Positions 6,974 through 16,967 of a stretch of DNA of 64,000 bases are shown here, in pieces. This stretch comes from Dyadobacter fermentans DSM 18053 (GTDB lineage: Bacteria; Bacteroidota; Bacteroidia; Cytophagales; Spirosomataceae). The notes beneath the pieces are model-generated. The model saw only the letters and a list, made by a program, of their open reading frames with translations. It made no database searches and was not told the origin of the DNA. Numbering within the stretch: position 1 is the stretch's first letter; the number at the start of each line of letters is the position of its first letter. Location of the stretch: the NCBI RefSeq assembly GCF_000023125.1, contig NC_013037.1, positions 3,038,001 through 3,102,000 of the forward strand, given 5' to 3'. A program made the position numbers and the translations under genes.

Positions 6974-9817
6974 GTGCCCAAAAATACGAATATCAAATCC
7001 GTTCTGATTATCGGTTCAGGTCCCATCGTTATCGGTCAGGCGTGCGAGTTTGACTATTCCGGCTCTCAGGCAGCCCGCTCGTTGCGCGAAGAGGGGATTG
7101 AGGTAGTTCTGATCAACTCCAATCCTGCAACCATCATGACTGACCCTATCAGTGCAGATCATGTGTACCTGTTGCCGCTGGAAAAGAAGTACATCGTTGA
7201 AATTCTGGAAAAACACAAGGCGATGGGCAGGCCCATCGACGCGGTACTCCCTACCATGGGAGGCCAAACGGCGCTGAACCTGGCAATCGATTGCGACAAG
7301 GCAGGTATCTGGAAAAAGTATGATGTGGATATTATCGGTGTGGATATCAAAGCGATTGAAACAACCGAAGACCGGGAGAAATTCCGTCTGAAAATGCTCG
7401 AACTGGGCGTAAACGTATGCCAGGGCCGTACCGCCCGCTCCTTCCTCGAAGGAAAGGAGATCGCCCAGGAAATCGGCTTCCCGCTTGTAATTCGTCCTTC
7501 ATTTACCCTTGGCGGTACGGGAGGTGGATTTGTGGACAAAGAAGAGGATTTCGACAAAGCCCTAAACTACGGTCTGCACGCATCTCCTGTACACGAAGTA
7601 CTCGTTGAGCAGAGCGTAATGGGCTGGAAAGAGTACGAATTGGAGCTCCTTCGCGACAGCAAGGGTAACTTCATCATCATCTGTTCGATCGAAAACTTCG
7701 ATCCGATGGGTGTGCACACCGGCGACAGTATCACGGTTGCACCTGCCATGACGCTCCCCGATACATTATACCAGCAAATGCGCGACCTGGCGATCAAGAT
7801 GATGAACGGGATCGGCAAGTTTGCGGGTGGCTGTAACGTACAGTTCTCTGTAAACCCTGCGGACGACAAGATCATCGCGATCGAAATCAACCCGCGCGTT
7901 TCACGCTCGTCGGCACTCGCCTCGAAAGCGACCGGTTACCCCATCGCGAAAATCGCGGCGAAAATGGCGATCGGTTACGACCTCGACGAGCTCATTAACC
8001 CGATCACCGGCAGCACCTCGGCATTCTTCGAACCTTCGATCGACTATGTGATCGTGAAAGTGCCACGCTGGAACTTCGATAAGTTCAAAGGTGCCGATCG
8101 TTCACTCGGCCTTCAGATGAAGTCGGTAGGTGAAGCAATGGGTATCGGACGTAACTTCCAGGAAGCATTGCAGAAAGCTTGCCAGTCGCTCGAAATCCGC
8201 CGCAACGGCCTGGGCGCCGACGGCCGCGAGCTCCGCGACCAGGAGGCGATCAAGCAAAGCCTGGCACATCCGAGCTGGGACCGCCTGTTCCACATTTATG
8301 ATGCATTCAAAATAGGTTTGTCGTTCAAAACGATCCAGAACCTGACCAAAATAGACGCGTGGTTCCTCCGCCAGATCGAAGAGCTGATCGAGCTGGAACA
8401 CGAAATCGAGAAATTCGACCTCGACGACCTGCCGAAAGAATTGCTTTTGACAGCCAAACAAAAAGGATACGCCGACCGCCAGATCGCACATTTGCTGGGT
8501 ACGAAAGAAAGCAAAGTGTACGATCGCCGGAAAGAGCTGGGTATCAAACGCGTATACAAATGCGTTGACACCTGCGCAGCCGAATTTGAAGCAAAAACGC
8601 CTTACTACTACTCTACTTTCAACACGTCGCAGGAATTCCCCGACAACGAATCGGTGGTAAGCGACCGCAAGAAAGTAATGGTACTCGGCTCGGGCCCTAA
8701 CCGCATCGGCCAGGGTATCGAATTCGACTACTCTTGCGTACACGGCGTGCTGGCCGCGAAAGAGGCTGGTTACGAGACGATTATGGTTAACTGTAACCCT
8801 GAAACCGTTTCTACCGACCCGGATATTTCCGACAAACTATACTTCGAGCCGGTATTCTGGGAGCACGTTTTCGACATTATCGAGCACGAAAAGCCTGAGG
8901 GCGTGATCGTTCAGCTGGGTGGTCAGACGGCCTTGAAAATGGCTGAAAAACTCGAAAAATACGGTATCAAAATCATCGGTACCGACTTCCACTCGCTCGA
9001 CTGGGCTGAGGACCGTGGACGGTTCTCGTCGCTCCTCGAAGAGCTGGGCATTCCGTTCCCGAAATTCGGCACGGTAAGGTCTTCCGATGCCGCGGTAGAG
9101 CTTTCGCGCAGCCTGGGCTTCCCGCTGCTGGTTCGTCCGAGCTACGTATTGGGTGGACAAAGCATGAAAATCGTGATCAACGAGAAGGAACTGGAACAGC
9201 ATGTGGTGAAAATCCTGCACGACATTCCGGATAACAACATCCTCCTCGACCACTTCCTCGAAGGTGCATTGGAAGCAGAAGCCGACGCGATCTGCGACGG
9301 TGAAGACGCTTACATCATCGGTGTAATGGAGCATATCGAGCCTGCGGGTATCCACTCCGGCGACTCCCACGCAGCATTGCCGCCATTCGACCTCACGGCT
9401 GACGAAATCCGCCAGATCGAAGAGCATACCCGCAAAATTGCATTGGCAATGAATGTAAAAGGGCTCATTAACGTACAATTCGCGGTGAAAGACGGCGTGG
9501 TGTACGTGATCGAAGCCAACCCGCGTGCATCGCGCACCGTTCCGTTCATTTGCAAGGCTTACCAGGAGCCATATGTGAACTTCGCTACCAAGCTGATGCT
9601 CGGCGACAAGAAAGTGAAGGATTTCAACTTCAAACCGGTGAAAGAAGGCTGGGCGATCAAAATCCCTGTATTCTCATTCAACAAATTCCCGAATGTGAAC
9701 AAGGAGCTCGGTCCTGAAATGAAATCGACCGGTGAGGCAATCTACTTCATCAAGGATCTCGAAGACGAATTCTTCCAGAAGATTTACGCCGAGAGAAACC
9801 TGTATCTGAGCCGCTAA
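6974..9817 (+). CDS. carB: Carbamoyl-phosphate synthase large subunit, without MGS regulatory domain
   Basis: Makes carbamoyl phosphate from bicarbonate, ATP and ammonia delivered by CarA, for pyrimidine and arginine synthesis. I start it at GTG 6974 (VPKNTNIKSVLIIGSG), because conserved sequence begins there and a promoter box overlaps the upstream ATG. The 947 residues contain two homologous synthetase halves, each opening with the same motif (GSGPIVIGQACEFDYSG near residue 10; GSGPNRIGQGIEFDYSC near 570), each with an ATP-grasp fold. The protein ends at about the close of the second ATP-grasp domain. The roughly 120-residue MGS-like domain that binds UMP, IMP and ornithine in the ~1070-residue E. 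coli enzyme is missing. carA is not in the window. Confidence 0.95.
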   Translation: MPKNTNIKSVLIIGSGPIVIGQACEFDYSGSQAARSLREEGIEVVLINSNPATIMTDPISADHVYLLPLEKKYIVEILEKHKAMGRPIDAVLPTMGGQTALNLAIDCDKAGIWKKYDVDIIGVDIKAIETTEDREKFRLKMLELGVNVCQGRTARSFLEGKEIAQEIGFPLVIRPSFTLGGTGGGFVDKEEDFDKALNYGLHASPVHEVLVEQSVMGWKEYELELLRDSKGNFIIICSIENFDPMGVHTGDSITVAPAMTLPDTLYQQMRDLAIKMMNGIGKFAGGCNVQFSVNPADDKIIAIEINPRVSRSSALASKATGYPIAKIAAKMAIGYDLDELINPITGSTSAFFEPSIDYVIVKVPRWNFDKFKGADRSLGLQMKSVGEAMGIGRNFQEALQKACQSLEIRRNGLGADGRELRDQEAIKQSLAHPSWDRLFHIYDAFKIGLSFKTIQNLTKIDAWFLRQIEELIELEHEIEKFDLDDLPKELLLTAKQKGYADRQIAHLLGTKESKVYDRRKELGIKRVYKCVDTCAAEFEAKTPYYYSTFNTSQEFPDNESVVSDRKKVMVLGSGPNRIGQGIEFDYSCVHGVLAAKEAGYETIMVNCNPETVSTDPDISDKLYFEPVFWEHVFDIIEHEKPEGVIVQLGGQTALKMAEKLEKYGIKIIGTDFHSLDWAEDRGRFSSLLEELGIPFPKFGTVRSSDAAVELSRSLGFPLLVRPSYVLGGQSMKIVINEKELEQHVVKILHDIPDNNILLDHFLEGALEAEADAICDGEDAYIIGVMEHIEPAGIHSGDSHAALPPFDLTADEIRQIEEHTRKIALAMNVKGLINVQFAVKDGVVYVIEANPRASRTVPFICKAYQEPYVNFATKLMLGDKKVKDFNFKPVKEGWAIKIPVFSFNKFPNVNKELGPEMKSTGEAIYFIKDLEDEFFQKIYAERNLYLSR

Positions 9818-9840
9818 AAATAGCTCATAAAGCAACCTGC

Positions 9841-9868
9841 AAAGCCCCGGAGCAATCCGGGGCTTTTT
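9841..9868 (+). terminator. Intrinsic terminator after carB
   Basis: A perfect inverted repeat AGCCCCGG / CCGGGGCT with a short loop, followed by TTTTT, 25 bases after the carB stop. Confidence 0.85.
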
Positions 9869-9973
9869 GCATGCAAGCTATTTGTAAACCAATACAAAAT
9901 AGTGGTTACCATTTTCCCCGAATATTCTGCACAATGTGCTATTTTCGGGAAATAATTGTAACCACTCCCCTAC

Positions 9974-12900
9974 ATGTTTAAGTTTTACGCTTGCATTCTT
10001 GCAATGTGGCTCTGTGTTCATTTCGCCGCATTTGCACAATCCCCCACTATTGCCTTTAACAATGATTATTCATGGAACGCCTGCCTGAACACCACTTACC
10101 GGTACGGGGTCACAACCACCGGAGCATTCAATTCCGACAACCAGTTTTCGGTCCAGGTTCGGAAGACGGAGAATTCGGCATTTATTGCGGAATTACCGGC
10201 CACGCTCAGCAATGGTCGGCTGGAATTTGTGCTGAAAGATTCACTCGCCTATTCCAACATTGCCGTGCAGTTCAGAGCGATGGCATCATCCCCGAAAGTG
10301 CAGAGCGAATGGTCGAACAGCATTTTTATATATTCAAAAGGCCGCGTCACGCTGAGTTCCGGTAACGTCCGCGACACGATCAATGCATTCGACAGGGCTA
10401 CGATCAATTTTGCCGGCATTGGTGCAGGCGATATCCGGGTAACATTGAGCGACAGCAGCAAATTCAATTTTTATGGTAACCCGGGCGGTTTCTCGTCGGA
10501 TCAGACACTCATTGTGCCGGGGACGCATCCTGCGTACAGCATTGCCCACGCCGAAAACACTTGCGGCGCCATGCTGGTGAGCGGGCGTTATCAGCCGGTG
10601 ATCAATGCGACTTCTATCAAAGCGGTTTCCGCTTCACCGACCCAGATTTGCGAGAATAGTGATGTGAAAGTAACATTTTCGACGCTTGGAACGCCATTTA
10701 CGGCTCAAACGCGCTACCGACTGCGTTTTAGAGAAGCGTACCCGGCAGGCGCACCCAGAGTAGTTGAAGTTCCCGCCACGTTGCAGGGAAACTTGCTGGT
10801 AGCTACATTCCCCGACCGTTTGAAATTACCTAACGGACTGCAATTCAGCGTGCAGGTTGTTACGGACAATCCATCGACGGTGTCGTCGCCTGCGCCCTCA
10901 AACCTCGAAATATACCCGAAGACCGGTGCCAACTTCAACACGTCGAGCCAAACGGTGGACATTCATTCTCAAACCTATCTGAGTGTGAAGACCTATGGCC
11001 TGCCGCCTTTTACGGTAGAATTGAATGACGGCAGCATTGCGACGTCCAGCTACGGCAGCGACGTGTCCTTTTGGCTTAAACCGACGAAGGACCAGAATTA
11101 CAGCATCAAAACCGTGACTTCCGGCTGCGGCCGGCTGGAAGTTACCGATCCGGAAATTGTACAGGTGAAGGTAAAGCCAGGCATTCGGTTTGCGGATGGC
11201 GTCCAGACCATTTGTGCAGCTCCCAATATGCGTGTAAAGTTCGTCAGCAGCGCGCAGCTCACCGACGCGACTCAATTTAAGATCGGGGTGAGTCCGGCGA
11301 ATGGCAACAGGTACTTCGTAGACGCACGGCGATCGGGCGACTATCTTGAATTTTCACTGCCTTCCGGCCAGAATGGTTCTTATTACAACCAGTATCAGAT
11401 CGTGACCACCAGTCCGAACTTCGAATCGAACTATACTTCCGATGTGGTGGTGCAAACGCAGCCGACCATACGCTACTACGTCAGCGGTTGGGGATCGACG
11501 ACCCTGACCGTTCCTTCGCGCATTTCGCTCAGCTATTCGCTGGATGGCGGCGGCCCGTTTACGGTGGAAGAGGCTGACGGCACCATTAAAACCACTCCGT
11601 ACACAAGCATGGACGGCCCCCAATTTTTTGTGAAAGAAACGACTGAGTACAAGGTCAAATCCGTGTCCAATGGTTGTTTCAAGAATAGCAATCCATCTGG
11701 TGTGACATTGACATTGCAGCCGGGCAGCGAAGCGGCCATTTATATTGAACCGCTCAAAACGGCCATCTGTAACAACGACAGCCTGGAAATCACGTTCGGT
11801 ACAGTGGGTCAGTTCGGCGCGGGCAACAAATTCAGCATTCAAACCAACCAGCCGTGCTGCGACTTCAAGGCAATGAGAGTGGTGGAACAAGCGGGCAAAT
11901 ACAAGGTAAAAGTTGCATTAACGCAGATTTATTCTTCGGACGTCGAATTTCGCGTTGCGTCTTCTAATCCGGTGCTTTTCAGCAACATTGAGCGCGTGAG
12001 ACTGAATGTACCTTTGAGCGATTTCTCACTTTCTCCGCAAACCCGGCCCGAAGAACCCCAGAGATATGTGATCACGCCAACGGGCGCGCAAATTTACCTG
12101 TCGGCCAACTCGCAGATCCACAGCATGGTTTACACGGATAATGGCGTGGAGAAAAATGTGGTTTTCGACCCGTATTCCAATTCCGTATTTACCACTCCAA
12201 AACCGGGCGAAGTAAATACTTACGTCGTCAAATCGGCTACCAATGCTTGCGGCACAGTCCCGGTGGATAAAACGACCTACATTCGTGCGATGCCCGGTTT
12301 TATCCAGTTTTCATCACTACAAGCCCATGTATACTGTACCGGCGCGCCGCTCGCGATTTCTTTCGGGATCACGGCCGGTGTGGAAACGCCCGATGCCACC
12401 TATTCGCTCGAAATCGCTCCGGCCAATACGCTGGATTTCAGAACGCTGGTAAGCGGACAAAAAAGCAAGCATTTTAGCACCACCGTACCGCAGGACCTGA
12501 CGAACGGCTATTATAGCCTCCGCATTGTCTCGTCGGACGGGTCCATGTCCGACCCGCTGAATGTCCAGATTTCGACCCCGGCAACGGCTACGCTGACTGC
12601 GGAGAATGGACAGGGGAATCCGGTGAAAGTGGATGCCGGGCAAAGCCTATGGCTGCGTGTCCGGTCGGAAGGTGCCTCCCCGATTATTGCCATTTTCAGC
12701 AACAACACGCGTCACGAGTTATCCAGCGGCGAGCAGAGCATTTATGTATATCCATCAAAAAGTGAACAGTACAGCATCGCGTCGATCAGCAATGTATGCG
12801 GCTATGGCACTGCCAGCGGAAAAGTAGACGTTTCCGTGAACCCCAGGCTGACCGTGAATGCGTCGTCGGGCAGCGTTTGCGAAGGAGGCTCCATCGGCGT

Positions 12901-13980
12901 TAGTTATGAGCTGATGGGCGATGTGGATCTATCGAATGACTACCTGGTTTTTTCAATCAGGGATCAATCCAACAACAGCACAATCCGCCTCGATTCGACG
13001 CGTGCGCTTAAAGGAAACATCACTTTGAAACTGCCCAACTCATTGCCCGGCAGCTATTATGCCGTCGTTTGTTCAGTGGCTAAATACAACCTTTCGTCGA
13101 ATGTGGGCGTAAGCGTTACGACAAAACCCAATGTGACGCTTTATGGCAGCACAACCATCAACAGCGGCGAAAGCACGCAGCTCGTGATCCGCGCCAACAA
13201 GTACAATACCGACATTCCGACCTTCACGCTCTCGGATGGAACAACCGGCAATATCTACACCGGCGTAGGCGCATTGAACTACGTGCGGGTTTCTCCAAGG
13301 CAAACGACGACCTACACCATTACCTCCATCAACAATGCGTGCGGCAACGGCCAGACGGCCGGGTCGGCGACCGTTGAAGTGAACCCGCCTTCGGCCCGCT
13401 CCGTGACGGTGACAGCGCTGACTTCCCAATCCGGATACAGCATGTGTACCGGCGATACCATTACCCTGGAATACAAAACCACCGGCACATTCTCTGCCGG
13501 GAACACATTTACGGCACAAATTTCGGACAGTACCGGCCGGAATTTCCGCAACATCCCGACATTGCCGGGAGCCAGAATCCAGGCCGTACTACCCGCCGAC
13601 CTCGCGCCCAATGCACAATACCGCATTCGCCTCACGGCCTCTGACCCGAACACCGGGAGCGGCGCCTACGGATCGCCGGTGGTGGCTATGCAAAAGGCCA
13701 AAGCCCGATTTGCTTCCGAAACGGTGATTTTTGATGGCATCAATAATCCGAAGGTGACGGTGCTGCTGGAAGGCGGCGGTCCGTGGTTTTACCGCTTCGG
13801 GACGGATGCGTCGGTGATGAACCGCCAGTCCTATACCTCCACGGACGTGATCGAACTCTACCAGGCGTCGCCAAGTCAGTATTATCGCCTGTTCAGCGTG
13901 TCGAACGGCTGCGGCGCGGGTATTATCGAATCCCCGTCCACGGTGAAAGTGGAGGTCGTCACGGCAGCAGAGCCCAATGC
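9974..13980 (+). repeat. Seven tandem ~560-bp coding repeats (about 187 residues each)
   Basis: Period judged from the spacing of paired cysteine motifs in the translation, about 182-190 residues per unit. Units have diverged at the sequence level, so this is protein rather than recent DNA repetition. Confidence 0.65.
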
Positions 13981-14218
13981 ACCTGCATTCCAGGTGAACG
14001 TCGCTCCAAACCCGGCCCAGGATATGCTCACCGTGAAATCCGGCAATAATGATGAAAAACGCATTCAGCTGATTTCCCAAACCGGCAACGCCGTACGCAA
14101 CATTACCACGCGCCGCCAGGAAGAGCAAATGGACATCCGCAACCTTTCTCCCGGCATTTACGTGCTCCAAATCGAATCGAAAGGCAGGATGGCGACATTC
14201 AAAGTCATCAAACAATAA
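9974..14218 (+). CDS. Large secreted repeat protein with type IX secretion sorting domain
   Basis: A 1414-residue surface or secreted protein. It has a signal peptide (MFKFYACILAMWLCVHFAAFA) and a C-terminal sorting domain of the Por/T9SS type in the last ~80 residues (VNVAPNPAQDMLTVKSG, then NLSPGIYVLQIESKG, with a final FKVIKQ). Between them are seven repeats of about 187 residues. Each opens with a cysteine motif such as QICENS, TICAAP, AICNND, VYCTGA, SVCEGG or SMCTGD (near residues 224, 412, 596, 785, 967 and 1156; the first, near 34, reads NACLN). Each closes with a second cysteine in S-x-x-N-x-CG-type motifs (near 196, 384, 567, 757, 940, 1121 and 1312). The repeats look Ig-like or all-beta. 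It is a single gene between two terminators. Adhesin or matrix protein is a guess. Confidence 0.85.
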   Translation: MFKFYACILAMWLCVHFAAFAQSPTIAFNNDYSWNACLNTTYRYGVTTTGAFNSDNQFSVQVRKTENSAFIAELPATLSNGRLEFVLKDSLAYSNIAVQFRAMASSPKVQSEWSNSIFIYSKGRVTLSSGNVRDTINAFDRATINFAGIGAGDIRVTLSDSSKFNFYGNPGGFSSDQTLIVPGTHPAYSIAHAENTCGAMLVSGRYQPVINATSIKAVSASPTQICENSDVKVTFSTLGTPFTAQTRYRLRFREAYPAGAPRVVEVPATLQGNLLVATFPDRLKLPNGLQFSVQVVTDNPSTVSSPAPSNLEIYPKTGANFNTSSQTVDIHSQTYLSVKTYGLPPFTVELNDGSIATSSYGSDVSFWLKPTKDQNYSIKTVTSGCGRLEVTDPEIVQVKVKPGIRFADGVQTICAAPNMRVKFVSSAQLTDATQFKIGVSPANGNRYFVDARRSGDYLEFSLPSGQNGSYYNQYQIVTTSPNFESNYTSDVVVQTQPTIRYYVSGWGSTTLTVPSRISLSYSLDGGGPFTVEEADGTIKTTPYTSMDGPQFFVKETTEYKVKSVSNGCFKNSNPSGVTLTLQPGSEAAIYIEPLKTAICNNDSLEITFGTVGQFGAGNKFSIQTNQPCCDFKAMRVVEQAGKYKVKVALTQIYSSDVEFRVASSNPVLFSNIERVRLNVPLSDFSLSPQTRPEEPQRYVITPTGAQIYLSANSQIHSMVYTDNGVEKNVVFDPYSNSVFTTPKPGEVNTYVVKSATNACGTVPVDKTTYIRAMPGFIQFSSLQAHVYCTGAPLAISFGITAGVETPDATYSLEIAPANTLDFRTLVSGQKSKHFSTTVPQDLTNGYYSLRIVSSDGSMSDPLNVQISTPATATLTAENGQGNPVKVDAGQSLWLRVRSEGASPIIAIFSNNTRHELSSGEQSIYVYPSKSEQYSIASISNVCGYGTASGKVDVSVNPRLTVNASSGSVCEGGSIGVSYELMGDVDLSNDYLVFSIRDQSNNSTIRLDSTRALKGNITLKLPNSLPGSYYAVVCSVAKYNLSSNVGVSVTTKPNVTLYGSTTINSGESTQLVIRANKYNTDIPTFTLSDGTTGNIYTGVGALNYVRVSPRQTTTYTITSINNACGNGQTAGSATVEVNPPSARSVTVTALTSQSGYSMCTGDTITLEYKTTGTFSAGNTFTAQISDSTGRNFRNIPTLPGARIQAVLPADLAPNAQYRIRLTASDPNTGSGAYGSPVVAMQKAKARFASETVIFDGINNPKVTVLLEGGGPWFYRFGTDASVMNRQSYTSTDVIELYQASPSQYYRLFSVSNGCGAGIIESPSTVKVEVVTAAEPNAPAFQVNVAPNPAQDMLTVKSGNNDEKRIQLISQTGNAVRNITTRRQEEQMDIRNLSPGIYVLQIESKGRMATFKVIKQ

Positions 14219-14240
14219 ATTTACATTAACTGCCAAAACA

Positions 14241-14268
14241 AAGAAGCCCGGATCGCTCCGGGCTTCTT
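14241..14268. terminator. Terminator downstream of the T9SS repeat protein
   Basis: A perfect 12-bp stem AAGAAGCCCGGA / TCCGGGCTTCTT around a TCGC loop. It lies between convergent genes and is symmetric enough to serve both strands, although the T tract is short. Confidence 0.7.
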
Positions 14269-14290
14269 GCATTATACTGATTTCTGAAAT

Positions 14291-14548
14291 TTATTTCACT
14301 TCCTCATAATCCACATACTCGCCGCCTTTGAACCTCGACGACTCGCTGCTGTCGGGCGGCGTGCTGTCCACCCGGATGCCCCCGGGCTTGGTGCGGGCGC
14401 GTTCGGCCTGCTGTTGGGCGCGGTATGCTTTTTCCTGCTGCTTGACCAGCTGCCTGCCCACCAGCAAGTGGAAAAGGAACCGCCGGAAAAACGGCACAAA
14501 CGCGATCAGGAGCAGGAGTATGAATAATATATTAAATACCAGTTTCAT
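14291..14548 (-). CDS. DUF4834-like small membrane protein
   Basis: An 85-residue protein with one N-terminal membrane helix (residues 4-30, LVFNILFILLLLIAFVPFF), then a positively charged, glutamine- and alanine-rich segment, then an acidic C-terminus (FKGGEYVDYEEVK). This layout is that of the DUF4834 family found in Bacteroidota, whose function is unknown. The cytoplasmic tail, ending in tyrosine and acidic residues, is the most conserved part in such proteins as I recall. It lies 124 bases downstream of bshA on the same strand and could be in its transcript. It converges with the large secreted-protein gene. Confidence 0.7.
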   Translation of the reverse strand: MKLVFNILFILLLLIAFVPFFRRFLFHLLVGRQLVKQQEKAYRAQQQAERARTKPGGIRVDSTPPDSSESSRFKGGEYVDYEEVK

Positions 14549-14672
14549 CTTTCAACAATTTTTTACCTCTATCAATAACGTAAACCTAGCATAAATAACA
14601 CACGAATATAAGTAAAACCTCATGAAAGACGAAACCGGGCAGTGAGCGGCGCCCTGCGGTTACCGGCGGTTG

Positions 14673-15815
14673 CTATGCCAGATCGACCGCCTTGCTGTTC
14701 TCCACCACGCGCTCGTAATAGGCTTCATAATGCGGTAGAATTTTGGCCACATCAAACTCCTTCGCTCTCGCCAGGGCATTGGCTTTGAAGGTCGGCAGGT
14801 TGGCATCGTCGAGGATATAGGCGGCGTGCTTCACCATGTCTTCCACATCACCCACGTCGCTCAGGAAGCCGGTTACGCCATGCACGTTCAGCTCAGGCAG
14901 TCCGCCGGCATTGGACGTGATAATGGGCACTTCGCAGGCCAATGCTTCGAGGGCCGCGAGGCCGAAGCTCTCCGATTCCGAAGGCATCAGGAACAGGTCG
15001 GCCACGGAAAGTACTTCTTCGATAGCATCCAGCTTACCGAGGAAACGGACGTCCGACAGCATATCCAGGTCCTTGCACAGGCGCTCGATGCGCATACGAT
15101 CGGGGCCGTCGCCTACGAGGAGCAGTTTGCTCGGCAGGAGCGTGCGCAGCTTTTCGAAGATCATGATCACGTCGTCGATCCGCTTTACTTTCCTGAAATT
15201 GGAGGTATGGACAATAAGCTTTTCGTTGTTGGGACAGATGGCAAGTTTGAAATGGTCTTTCTTTTGCCGGTTGAACCGGTCGAGATCGATAAAGTTGGGG
15301 ATTACCTCAATGTCCTTGGTGATCTTGAAATGATCGTAGGTATCTTTTTTAAGTGATTCGGAAACAGTGGTAATGCCGTCCGATTGATTAATACTGAATG
15401 TAACCACCGGCTCGTAAGAAGGGTCTTTTCCGACCAGCGTGATGTCCGTTCCGTGCAGCGTCGTAATCACCGGGATATGAATGCCCTGTGCGGCTAAGAT
15501 CTGTTTGGCGAGGTACGCCGACGATGCGTGCGGGATCGCGTAATGTACGTGGAGTAAATCGAGGCCCGCATTGGCTACCACATGCACCATTTCGCTCGAA
15601 AGCGCCGACTCGTAAGGCGGGTACTGGAACAACGGATAGGCAGGTATATTTACTTCATGATAATAGAGGTTCTCATTAAAAAAATCCAGCCGTTGGGGCT
15701 GGGAATAGGTAATGAAATGAACCTGGTGGCCGGCTTTCGCAAGCGCTTTTCCAAGCTCGGTAGCTACCACACCGCTTCCTCCGAAGGTAGGATAGCATAC
15801 GATACCAATTTTCAT
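14673..15815 (-). CDS. bshA: N-acetyl-alpha-D-glucosaminyl L-malate synthase BshA
   Basis: A GT4-family glycosyltransferase that joins UDP-GlcNAc and L-malate, the first step of bacillithiol synthesis. The 380-residue protein opens with KIGIVCYPTFGGSGVVATEL, characteristic of BshA, has HVHYAIPHASSAYLAKQ in the acceptor domain, and carries the GT4 motif ESESFGLAALEALACEVPII in the C-terminal third. Length is normal. bshB and bshC are not in this window; they are usually unlinked in Bacteroidota. The presence of BshA implies bacillithiol as the low-molecular-weight thiol. Confidence 0.94.
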   Translation of the reverse strand: MKIGIVCYPTFGGSGVVATELGKALAKAGHQVHFITYSQPQRLDFFNENLYYHEVNIPAYPLFQYPPYESALSSEMVHVVANAGLDLLHVHYAIPHASSAYLAKQILAAQGIHIPVITTLHGTDITLVGKDPSYEPVVTFSINQSDGITTVSESLKKDTYDHFKITKDIEVIPNFIDLDRFNRQKKDHFKLAICPNNEKLIVHTSNFRKVKRIDDVIMIFEKLRTLLPSKLLLVGDGPDRMRIERLCKDLDMLSDVRFLGKLDAIEEVLSVADLFLMPSESESFGLAALEALACEVPIITSNAGGLPELNVHGVTGFLSDVGDVEDMVKHAAYILDDANLPTFKANALARAKEFDVAKILPHYEAYYERVVENSKAVDLA

Positions 15816-15996
15816 AATAGGTCAGCAAATGGTTGAATGTCCGGGATGAACAACCGTCCGGATAACGGTTTGAAATAGCTAACAATAAATGCACGTTTTT
15901 TATCCCACAAATGGATAAAGAAGTGAAGAATTGTCGTTAATGGGATAAAATGAATAATTTTATTGCCTAAACCTTCTTTTTCCAGGTTCAAACTTC

Positions 15997-16878
15997 ATGA
16001 ATGTGTCGGCCAGACCCAAGATCACAACGTGGGATTATGTCACCGGGAGTGCGCGTCTTGTGCGCATGACCAACCTGATCATTGTGGTCCTGACGCAATA
16101 CCTCACCCGCATTCTCCTCATTGGCCCAAGGCATGAATGGAAGTCGATCGTTTCCGACCCGGACATGTTTGTCCTTTCGCTCTCGACGGTGTGCATTGCC
16201 GCTGCCGGTTACATTATAAACGATTATTTCGATGTCAAGATCGACATCGTGAACAAGCCCGAACGCGTGGTGGTGGGGCGCTACCTAAAACGCCGCTGGG
16301 CCATGGGGGCGCACCAGGTGCTCAATGTACTGGGCGCGGTGCTGGGGCTGGTGGTGAGTCCCTACATCTTCATTATCAACGTGTTTTCCATCACCCTGCT
16401 CTGGTTCTATTCCGAACGTTACAAGCGGCTGCCCTTCATCGGGAATTTCATCGTTTCGCTGCTTACCGGGCTTACCTTGCTGATACTCACGGTGCATTAC
16501 CAGGAAAACAGGCATCTGGTGTTCATCTACGCCGTGTTCTCGTTCTTCATTTCGCTCATCCGCGAGGTGGTGAAGGATATGGAGGATATCCGCGGCGACG
16601 AAGCACACGGTTGCCGCACATTGCCGATCATCTGGGGCATCCGCCGCACCAAAACGTTCCTGTACTCGATGATCGTCATTTTTGTACTCACCCTTTTCGT
16701 GATGGCCCGGGCGCTGCAGAACAACCTGCTCACGCTGCTTTTCCTGCTCCTGCTGATCCCGATCGCCTGGCTCGCCCTGCGCCTCTACCAGGCCGACACC
16801 CGCCGCGATTTCAGGGAAATCAGCAGCCTTTGCAAGATCGTCATGCTCCTGGGGCTGATCACCATGATCTGGGCCTGA
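15997..16878 (+). CDS. UbiA-family prenyltransferase (geranylgeranylglycerol-phosphate geranylgeranyltransferase-like)
   Basis: A polytopic membrane enzyme of 293 residues. Both aspartate-rich motifs of the UbiA superfamily are present: NDYFDVKID near residue 74 and KDMEDIRGDEAHGCRTLP near 193. These bind the prenyl diphosphate through magnesium. About eight hydrophobic segments are visible. The wording around the motifs (YIINDYFDVKIDIVNKPER) is closest to the archaeal-type lipid prenyltransferases that Bacteroidota also carry. Alternatives are a menaquinone (MenA) or heme O enzyme, but their motifs differ. It is a lone gene divergent from bshA. Confidence 0.82.
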   Translation: MNVSARPKITTWDYVTGSARLVRMTNLIIVVLTQYLTRILLIGPRHEWKSIVSDPDMFVLSLSTVCIAAAGYIINDYFDVKIDIVNKPERVVVGRYLKRRWAMGAHQVLNVLGAVLGLVVSPYIFIINVFSITLLWFYSERYKRLPFIGNFIVSLLTGLTLLILTVHYQENRHLVFIYAVFSFFISLIREVVKDMEDIRGDEAHGCRTLPIIWGIRRTKTFLYSMIVIFVLTLFVMARALQNNLLTLLFLLLLIPIAWLALRLYQADTRRDFREISSLCKIVMLLGLITMIWA

Positions 16879-16967
16879 GATTCCCGTTAATTTAACACTT
16901 CCGGCCACTTACTTAACTGGTTGAAAGGTTATATTTGACTACCTCAAAAACTAATCGAGCTACGAAT

